Assembly: GCA_039033855.1 (NCBI GenBank)
Contig: JBCCBV010000005.1
Coordinates: forward strand, 1-64,000
Length of the DNA: 64,000 nucleotides
From: JBCCBV01 sp039033855
GTDB taxonomy: Bacteria; Planctomycetota; Phycisphaerae; Phycisphaerales; Phycisphaeraceae
Direction: 5' to 3'
In this document: piece after piece, positions 42,230 through 51,042 of the stretch
Layout of the letters: each line of letters opens with the position of its first letter
Numbering within the stretch: position 1 is the first letter of the stretch
The notes under the pieces: model-generated
Databases searched by the model: none
What the model saw: the letters and a program-made list of their open reading frames with translations, nothing else
Told to the model about the DNA's origin: nothing
Made by a program: the position numbers and the translations under genes

Positions 42230-43123
42230 TTAGCTTTCGGGTGGTTGCCGATAGGGCCCGCCGTCGGCGAGGTACTGCTTGCGCCTGACTTTTTGAGCCC
42301 AGTCCGACGCGGCTTGACGCATCGGCGTCGCGAGGTCGCCGGTGGGTTCGACAAACCGCGGCGCCCAATCCGACAGCCCCACCAGGTCTTGCAGGACAAC
42401 GACGTGCCCGTGGCAATCCGGCCCGGCGCCGCAGCCGATGACCGGGGTGTTGTGCGATGCGCCGAGTTCGGCCACGGCCTGCCCGGCCTCGGCGGTCGCG
42501 GCTTCAACAAGCAACATCGACGCGCCCAGCTCGATGAACCGCCCGGCCTGATCGACGAGTTCGTGCTGCGTCTCGGCGGTCTTGCCGGCGATCTGCGGTC
42601 GGCGGACCCGGGTGGACTGCTGCGGCCGCCAGCCCAGGTGCGCGACGGTGGGCACGCCGGCGTCGGATGCCCGGCGGAGCACTTGGTCGTCGCCCGGCCC
42701 GACCTCGAGTTTCACCGCGTCGGCTCGGCCTTCGGTCAGCATCCGCCCGGCGTTGCGGACCCCCTCGGCGACATCCGCCTGGTAGCTCATGAAGGGCAGG
42801 TCGCCCATGACAAACGCCCGGGGGGCGCCGCGTTTGACCGCGGCGGTCAGCGTCAGCATGAACTCGAGCGGGGCGTGGATCGTGGACGGCTCGCCCAGCA
42901 GCACCATGGCGGCCGAGTCGCCCACCAGCAGCACATCGACGCCGGCGGCGAACAGGTGCCCGGCTGTGGTGGCGTCGTAGCAGGTCAGCGCGGCGAAGGG
43001 CGTGCCGGCTCGGACACGGCCGCGCAGCGTGGCGAGCGAAACGGGCTCGGGCGAACCCTGCACGGCGTCGGTTTCGGCGGGCGGGCTGGGGGCAGACATG
43101 GACAGACCGGCGGGGGAGTGCAT
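42230..43123 (-). CDS. panB: 3-methyl-2-oxobutanoate hydroxymethyltransferase
   Basis: First step of pantothenate synthesis, transferring a hydroxymethyl group from methylene-THF to ketoisovalerate, 297 aa. Motifs are FAALTCYDATTAGHLFAAGV, VLLVGDSAAMVLLG, VMGDLPFMSYQ, VKLEVG, PTVAHLGWRPQQSTR and VIGCGAGPDCHGHVVVLQD. The start at 43123 is preceded by TAGCAT exactly 6 nt upstream and no clear ribosome binding site. A second Met 8 codons in is an alternative. It is divergent from the hybrid kinase gene. Confidence 0.95.
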   Translation of the reverse strand: MHSPAGLSMSAPSPPAETDAVQGSPEPVSLATLRGRVRAGTPFAALTCYDATTAGHLFAAGVDVLLVGDSAAMVLLGEPSTIHAPLEFMLTLTAAVKRGAPRAFVMGDLPFMSYQADVAEGVRNAGRMLTEGRADAVKLEVGPGDDQVLRRASDAGVPTVAHLGWRPQQSTRVRRPQIAGKTAETQHELVDQAGRFIELGASMLLVEAATAEAGQAVAELGASHNTPVIGCGAGPDCHGHVVVLQDLVGLSDWAPRFVEPTGDLATPMRQAASDWAQKVRRKQYLADGGPYRQPPES

Positions 43124-43148
43124 GGCGGGATGCTACCTCGCACACCGG

Positions 43149-43176
43149 TTCAAACGGCCCGGTGGCGCGGCATTAT
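43149..43176 (+). promoter_or_regulatory. weak promoter candidate for the hybrid kinase gene
   Basis: TTCAAA (43149-43154), a 16-base spacer and CATTAT (43171-43176) each match the consensus at four of six positions. The AAGGG at 43186-43190 before ATG 43197 would then lie in a short leader. Confidence 0.35.
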
Positions 43177-43196
43177 CGGCAGACCAAGGGTAGGGC

Positions 43197-46100
43197 ATGA
43201 CGCTCACCCCGCCCCGTTGCACGGCCGATAGAACCCGAAGAAACCGCTCTGTCTGCTTTGCTCGTCGGAAGGCCCGCCGGGCGAAGCGCTTGATGGCCCG
43301 CCTGCGCATGACCGGACCCCTGCCTCAGAACGAACCGCCCGTGGGCGCGGAGCTGGCGCGGATCAGCCTCGAACGGCTCTCAGACTTCGTGTATTGGCTC
43401 GACAGCCAGGGCACGCTGGTCGACGCCAACCGGGCGGCTTGCGAGCGCTTCGGCTGCGACCCCGGGAGGCTGGCAGGGCGGTCGATCTTCGATATCGACC
43501 CCAGCATGACCCGGCCGCGCTGGCGAGAGCTCTGGCAAGGTCTCGAAAGCCAAGGGTCGCTCACGCTCGACACCCAGCACCACCGGCTCGACGGTTCGAC
43601 CTACGACGTGTCCGTGAACGCTCAACGCATCGAGCATCTGGGCGAGCCCTTGATCTGCGCCTTTGTGCGCGATGTCAGCGAGCGGCTTGCGGTCGAAGAA
43701 CAACTGCGGTTAGCGATCGATTCGGCGAAAGCGGGCTTGTGGGACTGGGACATCGCCTCCGACCGCGTCGCGACCAATGCCCACTACCACCGGATGCTGG
43801 GTGAAGAGCCGCCCGGGCAGCCGATGACCGGCGCCGAGTTCTTCGCCAAACTGCACGAGGCCGACCGCACGCGCGTGGCCGATCGGCTCCGAGCCCACCA
43901 GACTGAGGGCGACTCGTTCGACATCGAGTTCCGCTTGCGCCGGCCCGACGGCAGCTACCGATGGGTGCGCAGCTCGGGCAAGGTGGTGGAACGCGGGCCC
44001 GAGGGCGACCCCCTGCGCATGGTGGGCCAACACCAGGACGTCCACGAACAGCGGCTCGCCCGTCAACGGGCCGAGAACGCCGAGCGCCGCGCCCAGGACG
44101 CGCTCGAACGCATCGAAAAGATCGCCGCCTGCGTGCCCGGCGTCGTGTACCAGTTCGAGCGACGCGCTGACGGTTCGTTCCACTTTCCTTACGTCAGCCC
44201 GGGTCTTGAAGCGGTGTATGGCTTGTCGGTCGAACGTGTGCTGCGTGATCCGCAGGCGATGGTCGACGCCGTACATCCCGACGACCGTCACCTGATTGAT
44301 GCGCCCATCGACAATCCGACCCGCACCCTCACGCCTTGGCGGGCGGAGTACCGGGTGGTCCACACCGACGGGTCGGTCCGCTGGGTCCTGGGACAGGCGA
44401 ACCCCGAGCGCCGGCCCGACGGATCGACGCTGTGGTTCGGCCACTTGGCGGACATCACCGAGCAGAAGAACATCGCCGAGAAGGTCGAGCGCAACGCGGC
44501 CCTGCGCACGCAGACCGGCCGGATGGCCCAGATCGGCGGGTGGGAGCTCGATCTCAGCGGAGACGGCCCGTACTGGAGCGACGAGGTGTGCAAGATCTCC
44601 GGCGTCGATCCCGGCCACCGACCGACCCTGCAGGAAGCGATCGGCTTCTACCCCGAGCACGCACGGCCGATCGTCGAGCGGTCGATCGCGGATTCAGTCG
44701 CTACGGGCGAGCCGTTCGACTTCGAGACCGAGTACCAAACCGCGCAAGGCAAGCGGGTCTGGGTCCGCTCGCTGGGCGAGCCGGTGTTCGACGACGCCGG
44801 GCGGTGCGTCAAGCTGCGCGGCGCCTTCCAAGACATCACCGAACGCAAGCACGCCGCGCTCGAGGCCGAGGCGCTCGAAGCGCGGATGCGGTTGTTTATC
44901 GAGCACACGCCCGCGGCGGTCGCCATGTTCGACACCGATATGCGCTACCTGGTCGCCAGCCGGGGGTGGTATCAGCAGTACGGCCTCGAAGGGCAAACGG
45001 TGCTCGGGCGCTCGCACTACGAGGTGTTCTCCACGATCCCCGACCGGTGGAAAGCGCACCACCAGCGCGTGCTCGCCGGCGAAAGCCTCTCCAAAGAGCG
45101 AGACTGTTTTACGCGCGAAAACGGCGAGGAGTTCTGGGTCCGCTGGGCGCTCGAACCCTGGCGTCTGGGCGACGGCCGGATCGGGGGCCTGGTGATGTTC
45201 ACCGAGGTCATCACCGAGCAGGTCCACCACGAACGTCACCTCAGCGAAGCGCGCCACGCCGCCGAGGCCGCCAGCCGGGCCAAGACCGCTTTCCTGGCCA
45301 ACATGAGCCACGAAATCCGCACGCCGATGACGGCCATCCTGGGCTTCGCCGACTTGCTCGAAGGCGGCGCGCTCGACCCCGACGCCCACGCTCAGGCCGT
45401 CGACACCATTCGCCGCAACGGCAGCCACCTGCTGACCATCATTAATGACGTGCTCGATCTTTCGAAGATCGAGGCCGGCAAGATGACCGTGGAGCGGGTG
45501 CAGACCGACGTGCTGGCGATCGTAGATGAGGTGTGCTCGCTGCTGGACGTCCGCGCCCGCGGCAAGGGCTTGTCGATACGCGTCGAGTCGTCCGGGCCGA
45601 TCCCCGCAAGCGTGCGATCCGACCCCGTGCGTGTTCGGCAGGTGTTGATGAATCTGGTCGGAAACGCCGTCAAGTTCACCGAGCAAGGCGAGGTCGTGGT
45701 GCGTGTGGCTTGCCATCGCGACGCCGAGCAGTCGGACTGTTTGTCGATCGAAGTAGTCGACACGGGCATCGGGATGTCCGAAGCCCAGTGCCGCGAAGCG
45801 TTCGATGCGTTCACCCAAGCGGACGAATCCACCGTGCGACGGTTTGGCGGCAGCGGGTTGGGCTTGCGGATCTCCAAGTCGCTGACCGAGATGCTCGGGG
45901 GGCATATCTCCGTGCGTTCCGAGCCCGGCCGCGGCAGCACCTTTCGGTTCACCATCGATCCCGGCGCGCTCGACGGCGTGGCGTGGGTCGAACCCGACCG
46001 GCCCCGTGCCGAGCCCAAGCCCACAACCACGGCGACCCAGGACGCCGACAACACCCTCGACGGCTTACGCCTGCTCTTGGCCGAAGACGGGCCCGACAAC

Positions 46101-46499
46101 CAAAAGCTGATCGGCTTCCACCTGCGTAAAGCCGGCGCCGACTTGGCCATCGTGGACAACGGCCAGCAGGCGGTCGATCTGGTGGTCAACGAGCGCGACG
46201 CGGGCCGTGGCTTCGACGTCGTACTGATGGACATGCAGATGCCCGAACTCGACGGCTACGGTGCGACGCGCCGCTTGCGCGAGCTGGGCTTCGACGGCCT
46301 GCCGATACTCGCCTTGACCGCCCATGCGATGTCCGGCGACCGCGAGCGCTGCTTGCACGCCGGGTGCGACGACTACCTCACCAAGCCCATCCAACCGGGC
46401 GCGCTACGGAGCGCCTGCGGCAAGTGGGCCTCCGAGGGACGCGCACCCGGATCGCCACAAGTCTCCGACGCGACCGCCGCACACGGCGAGGCGGCTTAG
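43197..46499 (+). CDS. hybrid sensor histidine kinase with five PAS domains and a receiver
   Basis: A cytoplasmic sensor of 1100 aa with no membrane segment. The domain order is five PAS/PAC units (from about residues 58, 170, 305, 440 and 565, each ending in a PAC-like motif such as FVRDVSERL, QHQDVHEQRL, HLADITEQK, FQDITERK and MFTEVITEQ), then HisKA with phospho-His about 705 (NMSHEIRTPMTAILGF), HATPase_c (GNAVKFTEQG, DTGIGMSEAQ, GGSGLGLRIS) and a receiver domain (LLAEDGPDNQ, phospho-Asp near 1012 in VVLMDMQMPELDG, and KPI). The start 43197 has AAGGG upstream, but the first 37 residues are basic with codon use unlike the rest, so ATG 43308 is an alternative. No partner gene lies nearby. 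The signal is unknown. Confidence 0.92.
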   Translation: MTLTPPRCTADRTRRNRSVCFARRKARRAKRLMARLRMTGPLPQNEPPVGAELARISLERLSDFVYWLDSQGTLVDANRAACERFGCDPGRLAGRSIFDIDPSMTRPRWRELWQGLESQGSLTLDTQHHRLDGSTYDVSVNAQRIEHLGEPLICAFVRDVSERLAVEEQLRLAIDSAKAGLWDWDIASDRVATNAHYHRMLGEEPPGQPMTGAEFFAKLHEADRTRVADRLRAHQTEGDSFDIEFRLRRPDGSYRWVRSSGKVVERGPEGDPLRMVGQHQDVHEQRLARQRAENAERRAQDALERIEKIAACVPGVVYQFERRADGSFHFPYVSPGLEAVYGLSVERVLRDPQAMVDAVHPDDRHLIDAPIDNPTRTLTPWRAEYRVVHTDGSVRWVLGQANPERRPDGSTLWFGHLADITEQKNIAEKVERNAALRTQTGRMAQIGGWELDLSGDGPYWSDEVCKISGVDPGHRPTLQEAIGFYPEHARPIVERSIADSVATGEPFDFETEYQTAQGKRVWVRSLGEPVFDDAGRCVKLRGAFQDITERKHAALEAEALEARMRLFIEHTPAAVAMFDTDMRYLVASRGWYQQYGLEGQTVLGRSHYEVFSTIPDRWKAHHQRVLAGESLSKERDCFTRENGEEFWVRWALEPWRLGDGRIGGLVMFTEVITEQVHHERHLSEARHAAEAASRAKTAFLANMSHEIRTPMTAILGFADLLEGGALDPDAHAQAVDTIRRNGSHLLTIINDVLDLSKIEAGKMTVERVQTDVLAIVDEVCSLLDVRARGKGLSIRVESSGPIPASVRSDPVRVRQVLMNLVGNAVKFTEQGEVVVRVACHRDAEQSDCLSIEVVDTGIGMSEAQCREAFDAFTQADESTVRRFGGSGLGLRISKSLTEMLGGHISVRSEPGRGSTFRFTIDPGALDGVAWVEPDRPRAEPKPTTTATQDADNTLDGLRLLLAEDGPDNQKLIGFHLRKAGADLAIVDNGQQAVDLVVNERDAGRGFDVVLMDMQMPELDGYGATRRLRELGFDGLPILALTAHAMSGDRERCLHAGCDDYLTKPIQPGALRSACGKWASEGRAPGSPQVSDATAAHGEAA

Positions 46500-46518
46500 C
46501 CGTCGCAACCCGTCCGCG

Positions 46519-47028
46519 TCAGGCCTCGCCTCGGCCGGGATAGTTGGCCTTGAGCACCCACGCCAGGCTTTTGGTGAAGGCTTCGAGGTCCGGCCTTCCG
46601 AACGGCATGCTGTTGACCGCGGCGTAGTACAGCTCGCCGTCTGGCCGGACGACGAACAACCCGGGCTCGCAGAACAGGTCGGGCTCAACGTCTTTGATCG
46701 CTCGCGAAACGTAGAGGCCCCAGGCACGCATGTCGGCTTCGGTCAGGCCGTAGCCCAGCGGCAGGCCGTCGATCTTCCACTTCTCGGCGGTCTCTTGCGC
46801 TTTGGTTTGCGTGTCGGCGCTGATGAGCACCGGCTCCACGCCAAGCTCGGCGAGTTGGGGCTTCAGACGGGCCAGCACCTCGGCGTAAGTCTTGCAGACC
46901 GGGCAGTGCAGCCCGCGATAGAACACGACCATCGAAAAGTGCTCGGGCGTCTGGTCGGCCAGGGTCCAACGGCCGTGGCCGGCGGTTTCGATCGACAGGG
47001 GCGGCACGGGCGTTTGTGGCTTTAACAC
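46519..47028 (-). CDS. peroxiredoxin-like (AhpC/TSA) protein, 169 aa
   Basis: A thioredoxin-fold protein of the AhpC/TSA type, started at GTG 47028. The redox site is VVFYRGLHCPVCKTY, with a C-P-V-C pair where the classical peroxiredoxin has a single peroxidatic Cys in a T-x-x-C motif. This points to the selenoprotein-like or disulfide-reductase branch of the family. Other typical segments are PVLISADTQTKAQETAEKW and PGLFVVRPDGELYY. There is no signal peptide, so it is cytoplasmic. It is divergent from the histidine kinase gene at 47297, 268 bp away. Peroxidase activity is inferred from the fold only. Confidence 0.85.
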   Translation of the reverse strand: MLKPQTPVPPLSIETAGHGRWTLADQTPEHFSMVVFYRGLHCPVCKTYAEVLARLKPQLAELGVEPVLISADTQTKAQETAEKWKIDGLPLGYGLTEADMRAWGLYVSRAIKDVEPDLFCEPGLFVVRPDGELYYAAVNSMPFGRPDLEAFTKSLAWVLKANYPGRGEA

Positions 47029-47296
47029 GGCAAGGGTCCGGTAAGGGCGCTGGGGTCCGGCAGCAGCCTAGGCCACAGCAGCGGTCGGGCGCAAGGGCGT
47101 TTGCGTTCGGTGAGCGGTGCGGTCGCGACGGCTGGGCGGGTGAATCTATTTGTGCCGGACGCCCGGCCACCCGCGACGGCGCAAGCCACGAAAAGGGCGG
47201 ATCGGTTGGGCAGGTCCGGGAAACTCTGGGGCGGGCATGGTCGATGTCTCCTAATGAACGGCCCTCGGCGTTACGCCGCCGTTCGGGGAGATCGCC

Positions 47297-48763
47297 TTGC
47301 CTTCCATGCCGACTGCGCAATCCATCGCGGTGCCCAAGCTCTCGCCCGGCGAATCGTCCGTGGCGACCCTGGGCCTGTGCGCGACGGGCATCGTGGTCGC
47401 GGCCATCTTTTCCGCGGTCTGGTGGGCCGACGGCCCCTGGCCCGGGTTGGCGGGCGTGGTGCTTGTTTCGCTGCTCATGCTGATCCTGGCGTATCGCCAT
47501 GCGCGGAGCCGTTCGGAAACGCTGGGGCGCATCGGCGAGGCGCTGCTGTCGCGCAGCCAAGGCGAATCCGAAGCCGCGGCGCTCCGCATCGGTGGGGCAT
47601 CGAGCCCGGAACAGGCCGCCTGGAACGACCTTATCGATCGGATGGACGCCTTGGAACGCCGGGCTTTGGTGCGCGAGAGCGCGACAACGCGGCTTGAGGA
47701 CCGCGGCGCCGTGGGTCAGCTTCAGGTCGCGTGCGAAACGCTGCCCGAGGGCATGCTGCTGGTCAACGCCGAGGGCGTGGTGACCTACGCCAACCGGGCC
47801 GCCGCCACGCTGCTCGGATCGACGGTGCCGCAGGTCGTGGGCACGCCGGCCCGATCGGTGCTAAGCGACCCCGACGTGGCCGAGGCGGTGGAGCGCACCG
47901 GCGTGGAGGGCTCGTCTCGGCGGATGACGTTCGAGATCGACCACACCGAGGAGACCGACCCGGCGACCATCCGCGCGGTGCTGCGCTTCTCGGTGCGCCC
48001 GGTCCGGCCCGGCGACGCCGGCGTGGCCATGGTCATCATCGAAGACATCACCCAGCAGCGGGTCGCCGCAGACTCCCGCAGCTCATTTTTGGCCCACGCC
48101 ACGCACGAGCTGCGCACGCCGCTCACCAACATCCGCCTGTACGCCGAATCGGCGATCGACGCCAAGCCCGAGGAAGCCGAGAGCGTCCGCCGAAGCCTCA
48201 ACGTCATCCAGCAAGAATCCCGGCGGCTCGAGACCATCGTGCAAGACATGCTGTCGATTTCGGAGATCGAAGCGGGCGGGCGGTCACTCCGCATCGACGA
48301 CGTGCCGCTGGGCGCCATGCTCGAACAGATGCGGCTCGAGTTCGCGGCCCAGGCCGAGGCGGCGCAGCTCGAACTACGGCTCGAACTTCCGCCGAAGCTA
48401 CCGCCGGTGCGTGGCGACCGCGACAAGCTCGGCGTGGCGATCCACAACCTCATCGGCAACGCCGTGAAGTACACGCCCGCCGGCGGGGCGGTGTCGATTG
48501 CCGTCGAACACGAGGGCCGGATGCTCCGCGTGGCCGTGTCCGACACGGGCATCGGCATTTCGGAAGCCGACCAGGCCAAGCTGTTCCAGCGGTTCTTCCG
48601 GGCCGAAGACAAACGCGTGCGCGACGTCCAGGGCACCGGGCTCGGCCTGGCGCTTGCCCGCGAAGTCGTGCGCCTGCACGACGGCGACATCGAAGTGCAA
48701 TCCACCCCCGGCCAGGGCGCCACGTTCACGCTCGAGATCCCGGTCGCAGAAGGCGCCGGCTAA
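47297..48763 (+). CDS. membrane sensor histidine kinase, PhoR-like
   Basis: A 488-aa kinase starting at TTG 47297 (GGGGAG 6 nt upstream; ATG 47306 is an alternative). Two membrane helices (about residues 22-42 and 49-66) are followed by a linker, a PAS domain (TLPEGMLLVNAEGVVTYANR), HisKA with the phospho-His in AHATHELRTPLTNIRLYAES, and HATPase_c (IGNAVKYTPAGG, SDTGIGIS, GTGLGLALAREV). It lacks a large periplasmic domain. It is the first gene of the series that continues with a STAS gene 45 nt downstream and the pilus/secretion operon. No response regulator is adjacent, and the nearest is at 59226-59633. Input and partner are inferred only. Confidence 0.9.
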   Translation: MPSMPTAQSIAVPKLSPGESSVATLGLCATGIVVAAIFSAVWWADGPWPGLAGVVLVSLLMLILAYRHARSRSETLGRIGEALLSRSQGESEAAALRIGGASSPEQAAWNDLIDRMDALERRALVRESATTRLEDRGAVGQLQVACETLPEGMLLVNAEGVVTYANRAAATLLGSTVPQVVGTPARSVLSDPDVAEAVERTGVEGSSRRMTFEIDHTEETDPATIRAVLRFSVRPVRPGDAGVAMVIIEDITQQRVAADSRSSFLAHATHELRTPLTNIRLYAESAIDAKPEEAESVRRSLNVIQQESRRLETIVQDMLSISEIEAGGRSLRIDDVPLGAMLEQMRLEFAAQAEAAQLELRLELPPKLPPVRGDRDKLGVAIHNLIGNAVKYTPAGGAVSIAVEHEGRMLRVAVSDTGIGISEADQAKLFQRFFRAEDKRVRDVQGTGLGLALAREVVRLHDGDIEVQSTPGQGATFTLEIPVAEGAG

Positions 48764-48808
48764 ACCGAACCCTTCCACGGGGCAGAGCCGGGCCAGAGAG
48801 GCATCGCC

Positions 48809-49144
48809 ATGGAGATCCGGGAACATCAAGTCGGGGCGGTGGCGGTGCTCGAGCCGCGCGGCGCGCTGGTGGAAGACGCCGGTGCGTTGTTGCGCGACCG
48901 CGTGGTGGACCTGCATCGCAAACAGCTGGGCCGCCTGGCGATCGACGCGGGCGGCGTGCCGTACATCGACTCGCTGGGCCTGGAAGCGCTGCTCGACGCG
49001 AGCGAGGTGCTCATCGATTCGGGGCGATCGCTCAAGCTCTGCGGCGCGTGCGAAACCGTGCGCGAGGTGCTCGACCTGGTCGGGTTGGCGTCGGTGGTCG
49101 AGCAGTACGAGAACGTGCAAGACGCCGTGCGGAGCTTTCTGTGA
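48809..49144 (+). CDS. STAS-domain protein (anti-sigma factor antagonist-like)
   Basis: A 111-aa single-domain protein (MEIREHQVGAVAVLEPRGAL) with AGAGG-type ribosome binding site. The conserved phosphorylation-loop region is GVPYIDSLGLEALLDAS, with Ser in the D-S-x-G motif that in SpoIIAA-type proteins is phosphorylated by an anti-sigma kinase. Its stop overlaps the GTG start of the GspE/PilB gene by 4 nt (GTGA), so the two are translationally coupled. No RsbW-type kinase is near. A direct role in regulating the secretion ATPase is possible. Confidence 0.9.
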   Translation: MEIREHQVGAVAVLEPRGALVEDAGALLRDRVVDLHRKQLGRLAIDAGGVPYIDSLGLEALLDASEVLIDSGRSLKLCGACETVREVLDLVGLASVVEQYENVQDAVRSFL

Positions 49145-51042
49145 TCCGGCGTAAACCGATTGGCGAACATCCCGAGCCCCCGCCCCCGCCTCCGGCCGAA
49201 GCGGCTACGCAAGACCCCACGGCCGTGCCGGTGGCCGCGCCCAAACCCACCGCCCAACCCAAGTCGGCCGCGCCACGCCTCGGCGACCTGTTGGTCGAGC
49301 AGGGCCTGGTCACCGAAGAGCACGTCCGCGACGCCCTGTCTACCCAGAAGCGCACCGGCAAGATGCTCGGCGAAGCCCTCGTCGACGAGGGCATCATCCA
49401 AACCGGCACGCTGGTGCGCACCCTGGCCCGCAGCCTGGGCCTGCGCGGCTGCCAGGTCCGCCATGGGCTTGCCGACCCGACGCTGCTTTCGCTGTTGGGC
49501 GAAGACGAAGCCCGCCGGCTCAAGGTCTTGCCGCTGTTCCGCGTGCGCGACACGCTGACGCTGGCCATGGCCGAGCCGCAGTCGCTGCCCACCATCGACC
49601 GCGTTCGGCAGATCACGGGGCTACAGGTCCGCCCGGTGCTGGCGCTCGAATCGAACATCGTCGAGTTCATCCAGAAATACGCCGGCGGCAACACCGACGT
49701 GGACGAGTTCTTGACGTCCTTGGCCGAGACCGACGTGTCGGTCGTCGAGGGCGAAGGCGTCGAGGACGGCCCCGCCGCCGACCTGGACCAGATGGTGGCC
49801 GGCTCGCCGATCATCAACCTGGTCAACGTGGCGCTATTGACCGCCATCCGCGACGGCGCCAGCGACGTGCACATCGAGCCGGCGCGCAACGGCACGCGCG
49901 TGCGCTACCGGATCGACGGCCTGCTGCGCGACCTGATGAAACCCCCGCCGGGCATGCATCCGGCGATCGTTTCGCGCGTCAAGGTCATCGGCAAGATGAA
50001 TATCGCCGAGCGGCGCCTGCCGCAGGAAGGGCGGGTGCGCATCGTGGCCGAGGGGCGCGAGGTCGACCTCCGCGTCAGCTCCATCCCCACGCTGCTGGGC
50101 GAAAAGCTGGTGATCCGCGTGCTCGACCGGGCCAACCTCAAGCTCGACATGGCCGACCTGGGCTTCCACCCCGAATCGCTCGAGGCGTTCCAGCGGATGC
50201 TCAAGCGTCCGCACGGGTTGGTGCTGGTCACCGGGCCCACGGGCAGCGGAAAAACCACGACGCTGTACTCGGCGCTCGACCTGTTGCGCAGCCCCGAGCG
50301 CAACCTGGTGACGGTCGAAGACCCGGTCGAGTACCAACTCGACCTCATCAACCAGATCCTGGTGCAGGAGCAGGTCGGGCTGACCTTTGCTCGTGCGCTG
50401 CGCAGCATCCTCCGCCAAGACCCCGACGTGATCATGGTGGGCGAGATCCGCGACCAGGAAACCGCACGCGTGGCGGTGCAGGCGGCGCTGACCGGTCACC
50501 TGGTGCTGGCGACGCTGCACACCAACTCGGCCGCGGGCGCAGTGGCGCGCTTGGGCGACATGGGCGTTGAGCCGTACCTCATCGCCAGCGCGCTCAACGG
50601 CGTGTTGGCGCAACGGCTGGCGCGCACGCTGTGTAGTGCCTGCGCGGCCAACTACTTCCCCGAAGACGAACTGATGGACCACGCCGGCCTGTCGGACCAC
50701 CGGGGCAAGCCGCTGCGCAAGGGCATGGGGTGTCAGGAGTGCCACAACAGCGGGTACCGAGGCCGGCTGGGCGTGTACGAAGTGCTCGAAGTCGACCTCA
50801 AGCTCCGCCGGATGATCCACCGGTGCGCGGCCACGCACGAGATCGAACGCGCCTGGATCCAGCAGGGCGGCCGGGCGCTGCAGACCGAGGCCTGCCGGTT
50901 GGCCCTCGAAGGCCGAACCGACTTGGAAGAAGCGCTGCGCATCAGCGCCAATGAAGACGTCGAGGCCGAAGAGCCCCTGCCCGGCGACGGCGTGGCGGTC
51001 GAGCCCGCCGAGGCGCCACCCGTTGAGGAGGCCGCGGCATGA
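49141..51042 (+). CDS. GspE/PilB-type secretion/pilus assembly ATPase
   Basis: Hexameric ATPase that powers pilus or pseudopilus extension, 633 aa from GTG 49141. The N-terminus has a Pro/Ala-rich linker, then a MshEN/GspE N-terminal domain (RLGDLLVEQGLVTEEHVRDA) and the ATPase core. Walker A is GPTGSGKTTTLYS (from about residue 366), followed by an Asp box (VTVEDPVEYQLD), Walker B DPDVIMVGEIRDQETA (about 430), His box ATLHTNSAAGAV (about 457) and two C-x-x-C pairs (C498/C501 and C531/C534), the zinc knuckle of GspE/PilB. The start is coupled to the STAS gene. It ends in ATGA with the next gene. Whether the system makes a pilus or a type II secretion pseudopilus cannot be told. Confidence 0.93.
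   Translation: MIRRKPIGEHPEPPPPPPAEAATQDPTAVPVAAPKPTAQPKSAAPRLGDLLVEQGLVTEEHVRDALSTQKRTGKMLGEALVDEGIIQTGTLVRTLARSLGLRGCQVRHGLADPTLLSLLGEDEARRLKVLPLFRVRDTLTLAMAEPQSLPTIDRVRQITGLQVRPVLALESNIVEFIQKYAGGNTDVDEFLTSLAETDVSVVEGEGVEDGPAADLDQMVAGSPIINLVNVALLTAIRDGASDVHIEPARNGTRVRYRIDGLLRDLMKPPPGMHPAIVSRVKVIGKMNIAERRLPQEGRVRIVAEGREVDLRVSSIPTLLGEKLVIRVLDRANLKLDMADLGFHPESLEAFQRMLKRPHGLVLVTGPTGSGKTTTLYSALDLLRSPERNLVTVEDPVEYQLDLINQILVQEQVGLTFARALRSILRQDPDVIMVGEIRDQETARVAVQAALTGHLVLATLHTNSAAGAVARLGDMGVEPYLIASALNGVLAQRLARTLCSACAANYFPEDELMDHAGLSDHRGKPLRKGMGCQECHNSGYRGRLGVYEVLEVDLKLRRMIHRCAATHEIERAWIQQGGRALQTEACRLALEGRTDLEEALRISANEDVEAEEPLPGDGVAVEPAEAPPVEEAAA

Noticed and set aside
40981..42510. 509-residue minus-strand frame antisense to argJ.
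   Set aside because: argJ is certain on the plus strand; no start site or domain supports the antisense reading.
47731..49140. Long open frame upstream of the GspE/PilB start that would make a 1103-aa protein.
   Set aside because: It runs out of phase through the histidine kinase and STAS genes, both of which have intact domains, and its residues are Arg/Gly/His-rich like other GC-driven shadow frames. The GTG at 49141 coupled to the STAS stop is the sensible start.
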